A stretch of DNA of 60,092 nt from Amphimedon queenslandica (Eukaryota > Porifera > Demospongiae > Haplosclerida > Niphatidae). The stretch's first letter is position 1; each line of letters starts with the position of its first letter. The notes under the pieces are model-generated. The model was not told the origin of the DNA and made no database searches. It was given only the letters and a program-made list of their open reading frames with translations. Shown in pieces: positions 46,801 to 58,600 of the stretch. A program made the position numbers and the translations under genes. The stretch lies in assembly GCF_000090795.2 (NCBI RefSeq), contig NW_003546258.1, positions 555,874 through 615,965 of the forward strand. Reading direction: 5' to 3'.

Positions 46801-49800
46801 TAACTTAGCAAGAATCTTTCGGTACTTGTTGCACTATGGTTTATTAGTCATAAATTCTCTGACAATACTACTTGTTCCTATTTCAATAGCAGTCTTTGTA
46901 AAACCAGTCAATGATCGCCTGAAGCAAATCTTCAACTCATTGTGTCGAATATGCTCAATCTCCCAGCAAAATGAAGAATGAAACTTCAAACACATCCTTC
47001 AAAAATGACTATACAAACTATTATTTACAATAATTGTGTTGTGTTTAAAAATTGTGTTTAAAAATTGTGTTTTGTGTTGTGAAATGTTTGTGTTAGACTT
47101 TTTGACCAAAGATGATTTTACAGCAATTAATGCTATAGGGCTTCATTTTGCAAGTTGCAAGTTATTTTGTGTATAAAAATTAGCAAGTGTAATTTTATGC
47201 TCTTTCATGGCTCTGCCTGGTTGGGGGTTAATGTTTGGAGCAACTACCTTAACAAATGCATGAGCCATCACTTAGACCAACCATGCATTAATATTGATAA
47301 CCCATGCAAACAATATTAATAACCATGCATAAAGCATGATGTTCTAGTGTCAGGAGTACTCTTGCTAGCATGCAATAAACTAAGTTAAGCCCTTAGAGAT
47401 TAAATTTTTGTTTTCAAAATTTGCAAAGTTAGCAAGTTGTAATTTCCTGCCACAAAGAATCTAGCTATACTGTATTATCTATCGTTACTTTTAATATAAT
47501 TGATCCCATTTCTGTTCTTTAGTTTAAGGATTTTGGGAAAGCACTAAGTATGTATAATGAAGCAAGAGAGAAAGCACTACAAAGTGAGTCTAAAGATTTA
47601 ATTGTTGGGGTGGGCCTACATGCATAAGTCCACCTTTGCAAGCAGATAAAGTGTTGCAGCCTTTTCACTCTGTGGAGTAATGAGCCATTAAGATGAGAAC
47701 ACTCCTGATCGTCTTATTGTTCAATTTGCTCTGCGTTATAGTTTCGTATTTTTTATAAAAATCCCAATTGCATTCTGTTCAGGCTTAAGCCTCAATTGCA
47801 ATCATGTATTGAGCCTCTCATTACAATTAGAAACGTAATTGACCCCAAGTCTGGTTTTACGGTCTTCCCGTTACATGTATTATTAATTTTTCTTATCTCA
47901 GTGGGTGTGTCTACCTATAACGATGTACTGCAATGTATTATAAGTGACTGGGACATAGAAGATCACTGGGGAAAAACTGAAGTATGATATTAATTCATTA
48001 TTTAAAAGCTGTATCTTATACTATTACAAGTCTGTACTGTCTGAGATGTCAAATGGCCCAAGTCCTGTCCAGCCAAATATCAGTAAGATATGAAGAATTC
48101 CTTTGTAGTTAAAATTGTCATTTTGTCCTAGCAACATGTAATCTGTTATTAAAGGTGGCTAGTAAAACAGGAGGCAGCTCTAGGTCTCTTTCCATGGAGA
48201 TAATGAGAGAGTTGTTTCACCTTGGACTTAGTGAGCAAGGCTAATTTTCTTTCAAATGATCTTTATAACTTTATCTCCCCCCCTAGAGCCCACCCTTACA
48301 ACATTATTACAGCTTTTGAAGAACTTTGTGGCAAGAAGTAACAATCCCTTGCCCATTTTCTAATTTAGTATTTTTCTCTCTTTTGTACGTGTGTTTCCTC
48401 AAAGATGATTGCACTGTTTTACCCGACATAACGGAATATATTGAAAATAATCAAGACATATTGGATATTCAGGATCCAGTGGACAGTATGTTTCCATTCT
48501 CATCTCATTCCTAATTCTCTTTCTCTACTTCTCTAGTGCAATTCTTTACTGCAGCAATGAGTGCTGTAAGTCCTTTTGTTCATTTACATCAAAATTGGAT
48601 TCGTGTTTCATATTTTTGTGTAGGCCAGGATGTTGCGTGATGCTGATGTTGCCATTAGACTAAAGAACCTTGCCAATAGAGACCACTGGTTTCTTGTAGA
48701 CCATCCACCATTTTTCTTGTAAGTTGTCAAGTTTAATATTTTCAGCTGAAGTAATTCACTATCTGTTTTTTTTAGTAACAACTATTTTGCCACGATTGCA
48801 TCCTGCTCTCGGTTGTCTTTATTGAAAGATGAGTTTGACGCCATAGTACCATCAGTAAGAGAGAAAGAGAGAGACTATACATGTAAAAGTACAGTTGGGC
48901 ATTTTCCTCAACCTTATACATGTACTGTGTTGTTCTGCCATTTTGTCTGGACATCATTGATAAGAAGTTAACTCAGAGTTTGAAGTTGCTCAAAATTGGG
49001 CCAACGACAAAATTTTGTCAAAAATGGCTAGAAGAGGATTCTCCATTTTAATAATTTTTCTGATACATACTGTATTTTGGTTTATTTTCACGGTAAAATA
49101 TTTTTGTGAATTTCGCGGTTTCTTGCTCCACCGCAAAAAAATTCTGAATCTCCATTGCCACGTGGTACAGTCTGGAAGCTATTTGCAAAAATTAATTCTG
49201 CAAAATCTTAGAATTGCAAGATTTACAGAAATTTTCTACATTAAATTTTGTCTAGTACTAATGAAGTTATACATACTTGTGTGTGTATCATATCTTGTGG
49301 TTTTGTAATGAATATTATTAGGACAACCCACGATTGCCTTGTCAAGTTTTATGCCTTTATAAGCTGATTAGACTTCCAATAGTATTGCTATACAGTATTC
49401 ATTGTAAATCTTAAAAATTTTTGAATGGGAGAGTGTATTTAATACACAAACCCTGACACGTGTCCTGTTTCAATATGATATTTAGATCACACCTATGGAT
49501 TCACAATTTCACACCTTATTATTGACTGTTTTCATCGATGTTTTCATACATGTGTATCAGAGTTGTGTCAATTACATTATCAATGGGCTTAAGCACAAGC
49601 CCAAGCCCAAGCCCTTTATTAAACAGGCAATTACAAGCCCAAGCCCAAAAAATTTTTTTGGGCTCAATTACAAGCTCAAGCTCTTTATCAAATGTATTTA
49701 ATTCCTTTACAAGCCTTTCACTTAAATAATTAATAAATTGCAGTTACATGTAGTTTTGCGGCCATTTTCAGTTTTAGTAATGCGCTCATGAATGAGGTGC

Positions 49801-52211
49801 AGGCTACTTTAATTGTCCACACATACACATACTATTGTGTAAATTACTGATAGCGAGGGGATCACTACAGATGAAAAAACACCTGGGCTTTAAGGCTTCA
49901 AGCCCACGCCCAGGATTATAATTAAGTACAAGCCCAAGCCCAAGCTCTTTTTTTATAAAAGGCTTTAAAGCACTTTCAATTACTTCAAAATCTGGGCTTA
50001 AGCCCAAAAGGGCTTGACACATCTCTGATGTGTATCCACCTGTGCGTATTATACGTCATTGACTTTTTAAAACTTTTGTATTAATATTATTTAACCTTAA
50101 TAAGTGGGAACATATTGATCCAAATTTCTTCAAAATTTTGATACCCGTACAAATTGATACCATAAAATATTGTCTGTATTGATAAAATATTGATATATCG
50201 CCCACCATTAAAAAAAATTGGGTCAACAATCAAAGACCTTTGACCTTTGGTCAGACCAAATGTCATCAAAAATGGCTCTGAGAGAGTTCTCAGTTTTTAT
50301 AATTTTTTCTGATACATAATGCATGCATTTACTTGTATGTACGTTGTGTGCAATGAGTAGAAATTTCGAACTAATTCCATTCAAAATTGTATTTGATTTT
50401 AAAGTTACTTTAAGTGCCATCTACTGTATTGTACATGTATAGTGCTTGTCAGCTCATGAAGCTCATGCTGTTTAGCTTACTTAGCATGCTTTGTGGGCAA
50501 CCCTGAGTTAACTACAGGGGCTTAATCATTAAGAACATGCACTCTCAGATCAGTTAAAACATTTTATTCTGGCTGTGTATTACTGTATAGATATACATCC
50601 CACAGAGCTGGCTCTACACTATCATCTTTAAACATTGTCAAATGTTTAATGCTCCTGACGTAGGCCTGTTTTTTTGGAAAAGTAATAAAGCTTACACTGG
50701 TCTTTATACATATATTCTCTTTCAACAGATTTAATGAAATGTAAAATTAGATTTAATGATCCAATGGTATTGGTAAGGGCTGTTGGTGCTTTCTCCATGA
50801 ACACTGACCCAGAGGTACATTTATAGTCACTTTATTTGTGTGTTATACATTGCTATGATGAACAAAAGTTAGGGGTTTTGTAGCTATTTTTTGTAAATAT
50901 TATTTGCTCAAATTTGATACTAATGGTAATCATGGTACATATATTGTCTGTATTATTATTAGCAATGTAGTGAGTATCTAGAGGCAATTGATCAAGTGTG
51001 GAAGAAGCTAATGTTTTTGCAGGAACCGTGAGCTATACTTTAGCATCATTCATTATGGTTATTATAATTTTAGTCCAAGTCAGTTTATGATCACTGTAAC
51101 GATTAAACTTCACCTCTTGTGTGGAGGAATATCAGAAGCATGGTTAGTTTGCAAACTTTAAATTTTGTTTTTTTACATGTGCAATACAATGTGTAGGAAG
51201 CATTTTGAAACGTTTGAAAAATATAAGATCACCCCATCGTAAGTTGATGATAGCAAAACCCTATTTGTTATCATGCTTTACGCAATTATTATCATCTGTA
51301 TTAGATATCTTGCGCTGTCTGGTCTTTTAAATGCTCATGCTGAAGCTTCAGATACACCACAAACTTTGGTAATTACAATATTCCTGGAATATTTCATTCT
51401 GGGAAATTTTGTGCTTTGGAAATCTTCATATGCAAGAATATGCTTGCCACGCATGATGTGTGCGAATTTAATTTAGTGTTTACAAATTGAAATATTCCCT
51501 GAATGTGGTAGCTGATTTTATTAATCATCACTTTTTTAAATAGAAACTGCTGGACATGCTCATTGAATATGGATACTTCTTACCACCTAATGTTATGCAA
51601 AATATATTTGCAAAGGTGGATATATCTATTGAAAATAAGTAAGAAAATCAGGGTTAAACCCAAATTAATCAGAACACAACATGAATATATGTAGTAATGA
51701 TTCACATATAGCTCTACCCAACTAAGCTTTAGTACTGTGATCAAGTAGTGCAACTATGTGTCATAATTATGCATGTACTTTCTTATGGGTTACTGCACGA
51801 GATGTTGCAACCAGAAGTACAGATTGCAGAACAAGTGGCAATGCGTGATATTAATGCATTCATTGATTGAGCTTTGGTTTTTGCTGTACTCCTGGATCAT
51901 TTCCTGTACTGACAAAAGAAGAGGACCTAGTTAACAGTACAGCCATTATTAGATGCGCAATTAATTTTTGTTAGATTCAACAAATTGATATATTTGAGGT
52001 TACATGTATAAAGTAAAAAATGAGTGCTCGGGTGAATGACACAAATGAACTTTAGTGCTTGTTCTGTAGGTCGAGGATCATGAGGTCTTTCAAGCAAAAT
52101 GCTTCCCAAATGAAGCAGGAGTATCAATCAAACACAGAGCTAGAGGCTCATGATGATACTAAAGGTGAAGATAACAAGAAAAGTGAACCAACGACAAATG
52201 AAATAGTATAG
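43877..52211 (+). CDS. PTCD3: PTCD3 / mS39, mitochondrial PPR ribosomal protein (28 exons, 690 aa)
   Basis: Exons: 43877-43911, 43951-44082, 44128-44173, 44224-44292, 44342-44437, 44500-44554, 44634-44693, 44740-44838, 44891-44950, 45004-45046, 45098-45185, 47523-47583, 47902-47981, 48031-48082, 48132-48239, 48287-48337, 48405-48485, 48537-48565, 48624-48718, 48776-48854, 50591-50681, 50729-50814, 50963-51027, 51074-51142, 51197-51238, 51305-51368, 51544-51638, 52070-52211 (2073 nt, in frame; human 689 aa). PTCD3 is a PPR protein of the small mitoribosomal subunit at the mRNA entry region. Matches: IPLVPKKRDPNAVLKALASTV, YGAMIQGLVK and LLCGGISEAW. The N-terminus has CTTC-x11-CIAC inside the presumed targeting region. 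An upstream in-frame ATG at 43826 would add 17 residues. Intron 11 (2.3 kb) contains a 7TM gene; intron 15 is GC-AG. Confidence 0.95.
45959..46981 (+). CDS. Intronless seven-helix receptor-like protein nested in PTCD3 intron 11
   Basis: A single uninterrupted ORF of 340 codons. The likelier start is ATG 46037 (314 aa, beginning MNTSTEPQ with an N-glycosylation site), since the leader before it is not signal-like. Seven hydrophobic segments are visible, beginning with LIFAAIGISQLTISGVSILA and ending with LLVINSLTILLVPISIAVF, followed by a basic amphipathic stretch (KPVNDRLKQIF) like helix 8. A Cys at the start of segment 3 (DVSCLIF) and one before segment 5 (NGFCTIQL) could form the usual extracellular disulfide. 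No DRY motif is present. The shape fits a class-A-like GPCR of a sponge-specific family; ligand unknown. It lies on the same strand as its host gene. Confidence 0.72.
   Translation: MLIVVSCIYCKSYHHCFISKKLQCLAMNTSTEPQAVFPILNSVLHVLIFAAIGISQLTISGVSILALLTAKDVNLKMKAILINILAPEIIYFLSGVFYNLGFPVRVYLIEGNSTDALDVSCLIFLLLYAIAFLGNEFGGSLFFVSVYIFTKYGVKKLKWIGIVSYMATTWGINIVYNVALVSSGFLRATSGNGFCTIQLNPFIITSYIIQFLILLFNIVLVTIFSACNFLFVKNNQIATENSDGPDPLKKAMTNIMRVYAVREISTLVQAAISVTVFGNFNNLARIFRYLLHYGLLVINSLTILLVPISIAVFVKPVNDRLKQIFNSLCRICSISQQNEE
48970..49075. repeat. Fragment of the palindrome-core repeat
   Basis: 'gttgctcaaaattgggcc', 'gtcaaaaatggctagaag' and 'ttttctgatacata' match the family. It lies in PTCD3 intron 20. 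Confidence 0.6.
50205..50425. repeat. Diverged copy of the palindrome-core repeat
   Basis: It keeps 'catcaaaaatggctctgagagag', 'ttttctgatacata' and 'attccattcaaaattg', but the core has decayed. It lies in PTCD3 intron 20. Confidence 0.6.
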
Positions 52212-52675
52212 ATTAATAACTCGTAAAAATAATGACTACATTTTCTTGTCCTATAGTAATTTGAATTATTTATTCATGTAGATCCATAGATCTAATTATA
52301 TTCCAATAATGCCTCTTCCTGCCCTCTGAGGCTGAGCTGTACAATTATATATAGATCTAAGTGGCGTTGATCAGTTTAGGAGACAAGTGTGAGCTCCAGT
52401 GTGGTTCAGGATATATTTAGCCAAATTTTGCTAAAAATGGCTTGGGAGAAAATTTTTCATATACATGTACTTATGTTGTGTACAAATTTTGAGCTGATTC
52501 CAATCAAAACTGGATTTTTACAAATTTTTACAGTTGCTTCAAATTAACAAATCTTCACAAACAGAAGTGTTGTATCAATAGTTATTATAATTGTGTTTTT
52601 TCTACTGAAATAGTTTGTTATCAAGATCAAAAATAAAATACTCTTTATTTAAAATAAATATATAACTAAGCGTTA
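52212..52675. other. Convergent 3' region PTCD3 / FAM172A
   Basis: 464 bp between stop codons, with a partial palindrome-core repeat (about 52415-52545) and AATAAA on the + strand near 52632. No ORF. Confidence 0.5.
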
Positions 52676-55600
52676 CTATTTTTTATAAAATGGATCTTGT
52701 AGAAACTTGAAAATGGACTCATAAGCAAACCACGAAGTTTCTGGATGTTTTGGTGTACCTGCAACAAAAGTATTACAGCAGAGTGAACAGTGATCTTTAT
52801 ACTTCAAGGGAACATCATTATACTGATCATCCATTCAATGTTATGTAAAAACTAGAGCTTCGAATAATCAAATGATGATTGTGTAGTACCGTATAGCTGG
52901 AAAAGTTTGCAGGAATTATATTTTACGATTTTGTACCCATATAGCTAATTTTAATGTTTGTGGAATTTAATTTTGCTGGTGTAGGCGTGTACAGTTGATA
53001 CACCCATTACTTCATAGATATTAGAGTAAATGAAAGGGATTGGAAACGGAAGCGTGGGCGTAGCCCAACCTCCATTCATTTGTATTGCTGCTGCTGACAG
53101 AGGCTCATTGAAATTTTTTTGTCACAATTTACCCTTGATTTTCTTTCTTTTAGGAGCAATATCTCGCAAACAAGTGTTCCTATGCAAGTGAAATTAATCC
53201 ATCAAGAAGCCTAATGTTTCCTCTTTATAATTCTGTTTTCTATTGTATAGATAATTTTACCATGTTAATGTTATGGCACTTTTAAAACCATAAAATGTAT
53301 TTTTCGTCATTATAATCCCTTTTTTGAAAACAAGCTAGAGTAAAATGCAATATCTTTATAATCATATGAAAGAGTTTCCATTTGCATATCGAATGATACT
53401 AGTTAAGGTTAGAATTCATGAAACATGAGTTTGTTACTACAGAAAAAGGGCGAAAAATGAAAAAATTTTGTTGTACCTATAACTCATTGCAAAATAACGT
53501 TGTAGAAGTAAAAACCTTGCTGCAGGTAGTCCAACACTTTCTATATGGAACGGTAGGTATATAAGTAAGCGTCCTCTTGGATCTCCATAAATATCCTTCG
53601 AAGTCCTTGCAGTACAGCCTCACTAATGGAGGAGATGGGAAATCAACCAGGTATTGGGCCGGTAACCAATAGCAACATCAACCAGCCTACTCCCCCGTTT
53701 CCAATCCCTGTGTACTATAATATCTATGATTACTTATAATGCTTTGCGGAATTAAATTGTGCGTTTTTATGATGGACAGCAAAATTAAATTCCAGCAAAT
53801 ATTTCCAGCTATACGGTATGTGTACACATACATGACCATTATGCACAATATTCCCAATAACTAATGATGTACATGTCTAACTTTTAAGTACAAAAACCTA
53901 ATGTTCAAGTAACTAATTAATAGTAAAAACCTCATCTGAATTCTATAGGAGAATAATAATATTAGACAAATTAACCTGCTGAGACTCTCTGCACCTCACT
54001 TCTACCGTATTTTTGAGGTGTATCCAAAGGATCATTACTACTAACCCAGTTGACTGCAACCTATTATAGACAGCATAGGATCATAATAGGATGATAAGTA
54101 TCAGTCATTCCTTACTCTAGTGAAGTATCGTCGAACATCACCTGGTGCTTTCTGAGTGTCCAAGTCATGAACAGAATCTGTGAAGGCTATCTTTTGAACT
54201 CGTTTACTGAAGTCATCAGAAAATTTCTTTGCCTATTAAAGAATCATGGCTGAAGTATATATTACTGAACAGTGATGAAATGAACCAACTAATTCAACTG
54301 TGACAATTCCTCCATAACTGTGTGCTATTATATGGATAACTTCTGCTTTAGTTTTGCGGGCAATAAAATTCTCCCACACATATAGCCCATGTTCAACTGG
54401 ACTGGAACTACCCTAAAATATGAAAAAAATCTCATTCATTAATACAATAATTAATCTCAATTATTTTATTTATTAATGTAATCTCCGTATTCTCAAGTTT
54501 ACAATTAATATTTCCGTAATTTCTCGTAAACTAAGATCTAACATCGTTACCACATTCTTCAGTTCTTCTATCTTCACTGGGCTTAGTTTTCAAATCGTTT
54601 TCGTTTCATAGTAACTGGCTACAAAGAAACTATTTCTATACTCTCTCTTTCCTTTAGCTTTTCTTAACATTTCTTCGTATTCTTCTTTCAGTTTCCCTTG
54701 CTTCGAGAGACCACAGTCAAAAGATTTCTGTCAAGATGGCGGATGCTAGCCCCAAAGACTTGGAAATAGTGGAAGTAGTGGAGCTGATCGAGGAAGATAA
54801 GGAAATCCTTACAAACGGGGAAGAGACAGAACAAATATTGCCTGAGCTAACTGTAGAAGACACAGCGGAGGATACTAATGACCCAACGCCTGAAAGCCAA
54901 CCAGAAGACAGTCAGTCAAGCGACAGGGAGGTGAATGAAAATGGGGAAGAGAACAATAATGAGGAGGGAGATAGCAATAAGGGGGATGATAATACAGGGG
55001 CCAGTACTAGTAACGGTAATAATAAAAAGCCTGATGACTGTGAACTCAGTGAAGTTGATTTCACTGTTGGAAAGTCTGACACTAGTTCTACTGATGCCAA
55101 GTCGATTCGTTCGCGAGTTTTCATTGGCCACTTAAACACTAGCAGAGCTTCACGTCAAGATTTACTTAAGCTTTTCGGTGAGTGCGGTAAAGTGGTGGCT
55201 ATATCAATTCTTGATGGCTACGGGTTTGTTCAGTTTGACAGTGAAGAGAGTGCACGAAAATCAATTAGAAAAATACACGGGAAGTCATTGCACGGCATGA
55301 AATTAGGTCAGTAATGTAAACAAATAACACTAAAGGTGGCTTTATAATTATTATGCCTCAATTATTAATCAAAAGTGTGGGCAACTGAACCTTTCCATGC
55401 ATGCATTTTTAAAAGCTAGAGTTGAATCAAATTCAACTCTAGCATAAAAGTAACATCAGAACTAGCATAATAATGTAAATCCACCTTTTTATCATATCTA
55501 TGTCTCTGGTCTCCTGACTCTTATCTCAAATTATCATTTTTTCTATCAGTTACTATTATCATTCATATCTTTTTCTATGTACACTCTAGTGGTAGACAAG

Positions 55601-58600
55601 CCAGCAGCATGGAAGAAGCTTGAGGGAGGTATGTTACAGCATGAGAAATATGAAAGGAGAGAAAGAGAGAGGGACAAGATCAGACAAGAAATTAATCTTT
55701 AACTGTGTTGTCTTAATTATTTAGAAAAACTTGACGAAACCAGGCCATGGCCTTCAAGATCAAGTCGCGACGATGATGATCGTCACCATCGTCATCGCCA
55801 CCACCGCAGCGAGAGGAGCGAAAGGAGACGAGACCGCGAACGAAGGAGAGACAGTGACTCCCATCGTCACCACAGTCACCATAGTCGCTACTATGATGAC
55901 ATACCACCGCGCTACCACGATCCTTACTACGAACGATATTTAGAGATAAGGTACATGGAGGAAAGACTCGCTGAAAGATATCGTGCCTCTGAAGCCGATC
56001 GCTATTATGAAAGATACCCTCCACCTTCTGGTAGATACCCTCCCCCTCCTCCTTCAGAGTATTATAGACAAGAAGGAGCTTATAGGACAGGAGGGGATTA
56101 TAGAGAGCAGGCAAGAGGAACTGGTGCTGGGTATTACCCTGAATATGAACAGTCCTTAATGTCGCATTATGATAGACCAAGAGATGATGAATATGATAGA
56201 CGCAGGCCATTTGATAGCTACTACCATTAATCAGGCTTCTTCTTCAATATTGTATTAATTAAAGGTTTTTTTCTCTAAACTCTCTCTTAAGCTTTCAACT
56301 AATGTTGCTGGACTCACATTCAACATTTCATTCTAATAATAATTGTTTCGTTTAAGGCTTCTTTTCTTATACATACGTACCTAAGCTTCATTTGTTTCAT
56401 GTTTCGTGTAATGATAACATAGCCTGAATTTTTTTGTTTCGTGTAAAATGAAATTTAAAAATGTCGTGAAAATGTAAGAAAAAAAGCTTTTTTGTCTTAC
56501 CCTAATTTCACGTTTCTTTTCATCGTCATCTTCATGGTTTCTGTTTCCATTGAACACAATAATGCCATACCCTTCCTAAGTGAGAGAGAGAGAAAGGGAG
56601 TGAGAGCATGTTAATTCATTCAAGGTAAGTTGAGAGGTAGGTAAAACTCACATCAGCTGCTCTTTTGATAAAAGGCAGTTGTGTACCACTGTTCAAACAG
56701 TCATTGATAATTAAACTATAAGGGAATGAAGGATATGAAACTACACAAGTTTTAGGTAAAGCTCCTGTGATGCAACAAGGGCTTGCATAATGAAAGGACA
56801 ATCAACTTTTATTACAGTTAATTTGTACTGTTTTTATTTGGTTGATATTAATTAGTTTTTAATGTTATAAAATGGTTAAAAATTATATTGAAATAAATTA
56901 ATCTTTAATCCCTGTATTACATTAAAGAAGTTGTGACAAATTTTACAAATCAGCACATCAAATTAAGAAAGAAGCACACTTGGCTGACCATACTCATAAT
57001 ACAACTGCCTAATAGCAGGAGTCCATCCTCCCAATAGTAATATCATACCTTCGAGACCATTGACCAGCTCTCACTACTCCACTTCCATGTATTATTACCA
57101 TCAGTTTCTCTTCATTGGTGAATGCATCATGTGATGCAAAGATAAACGAAAATGGCTCTTTTGGTTTCCTGTCAACCTATCAAATAAAACTGTAAATTCT
57201 AAATGCAAAGGGGATGTTATAGTCATAACAATTATTATGAAAATGTGTCTATTATGATGCTACACCTGAATTTACTGTATTGTCATAGATGCATCAAATG
57301 GTCAACTCAACCACACTTTTACAATAAATTTTGAATGTTAAATTGTCCCTACATTGTAAATTAAACTTTAGTGGTAACGTGTATAAACGTACATTGTACA
57401 AATACATATTATGCTTAATTTAGTAGTTCTTTTCCCAAGCTCCAAAAATGAAAATTAAACTCACAAAAGTACAGAAACATACAAAGTAGGTCAGCAGTGT
57501 CCTTTACATGTACATGTATGTACAGCTGTACAGTACATTATGGCTTTTGGAGCAACTTTAAAAATTTGTAAAAAATTCAATTTTGATTGGAATCAGCTTA
57601 AACTTGCTACACAACATAAGAACATGTATATGTATCAAAAAAAATTATAAAAATGGAGAATTTTCACTTAGACATTTTTGGTGAAATTCGGCCAGAAACA
57701 CTGTACTATAATACAGGGACTTTAGTCTAATTTTTGAGTAACTTTAAAAATTTGTAAAAAAAATCCAATTTTTAGTAGGATCAGCTCAAACTTGCTACAC
57801 AAAGTAAAAACATGTATATGTATCAGAAAAAATTATAAAAATTAAAAATTCTTTCCTACTCATTTTTAGCCATAGACCCTGTACTATAGTACAGGGAATT
57901 TGGCCCGATTTTTGAGTAATTTAAGAATTTATTAAAAAATCTAATTTTGATTCAAACTTCATATACAACAAGGCACACGTACGTATATGCATTAAAAATT
58001 ATAAAAATAAAAATTCTTTAATAGCAATCCTTGAAAAAATATCCTGTGTATTATGTGGCATTTTATCTAATTTTTTAAAAGCAATTTTCAAATCCACTGT
58101 TAAATCTTGCACGTGCGACTATGCAATATGCCCGTTTCTATCTTTATACAAGTACCGTATAGCTCCAAATTCTTGGTCAAAATTTTCGTCAAATTCATCA
58201 GTTATTTTTGCTTGACAAAATTTTTAACCAACAAAATTTTTGTTCCACATGAGTAGTATGTGGATTAATAACAAAAATGACGAAAATTTAATTGACAAAA
58301 AAATTTTTAAGAAGAAATTAAGATTTTGACAAAATTTTTGACTGACAAAAACTTGTAGCTATAAGGTACATTACCATCACACTTTGATTGTGCTATGATT
58401 GTAGTGTGTATGATGGTCTCAAACTCTCAATACATACACAGTAAGTCTATTAGTAATAGTTCTCTTACTGGTATTAAATGCTTGACTAGATGTGCTTTAT
58501 CAATCAGTAAATCATAAACCATTGGTGTAATTACCTATACAATAAATTAACACATTAATAATACATGTACCGTACATTAATACACTATAGGCTAACTTCT

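Noticed and set aside
47796-47987. Possible extra PTCD3 exon near 47784 (after 'ctgttcag')
   Set aside because: Including it breaks the phase into the next exon; direct joining of 47583 to 47902 gives the family sequence.
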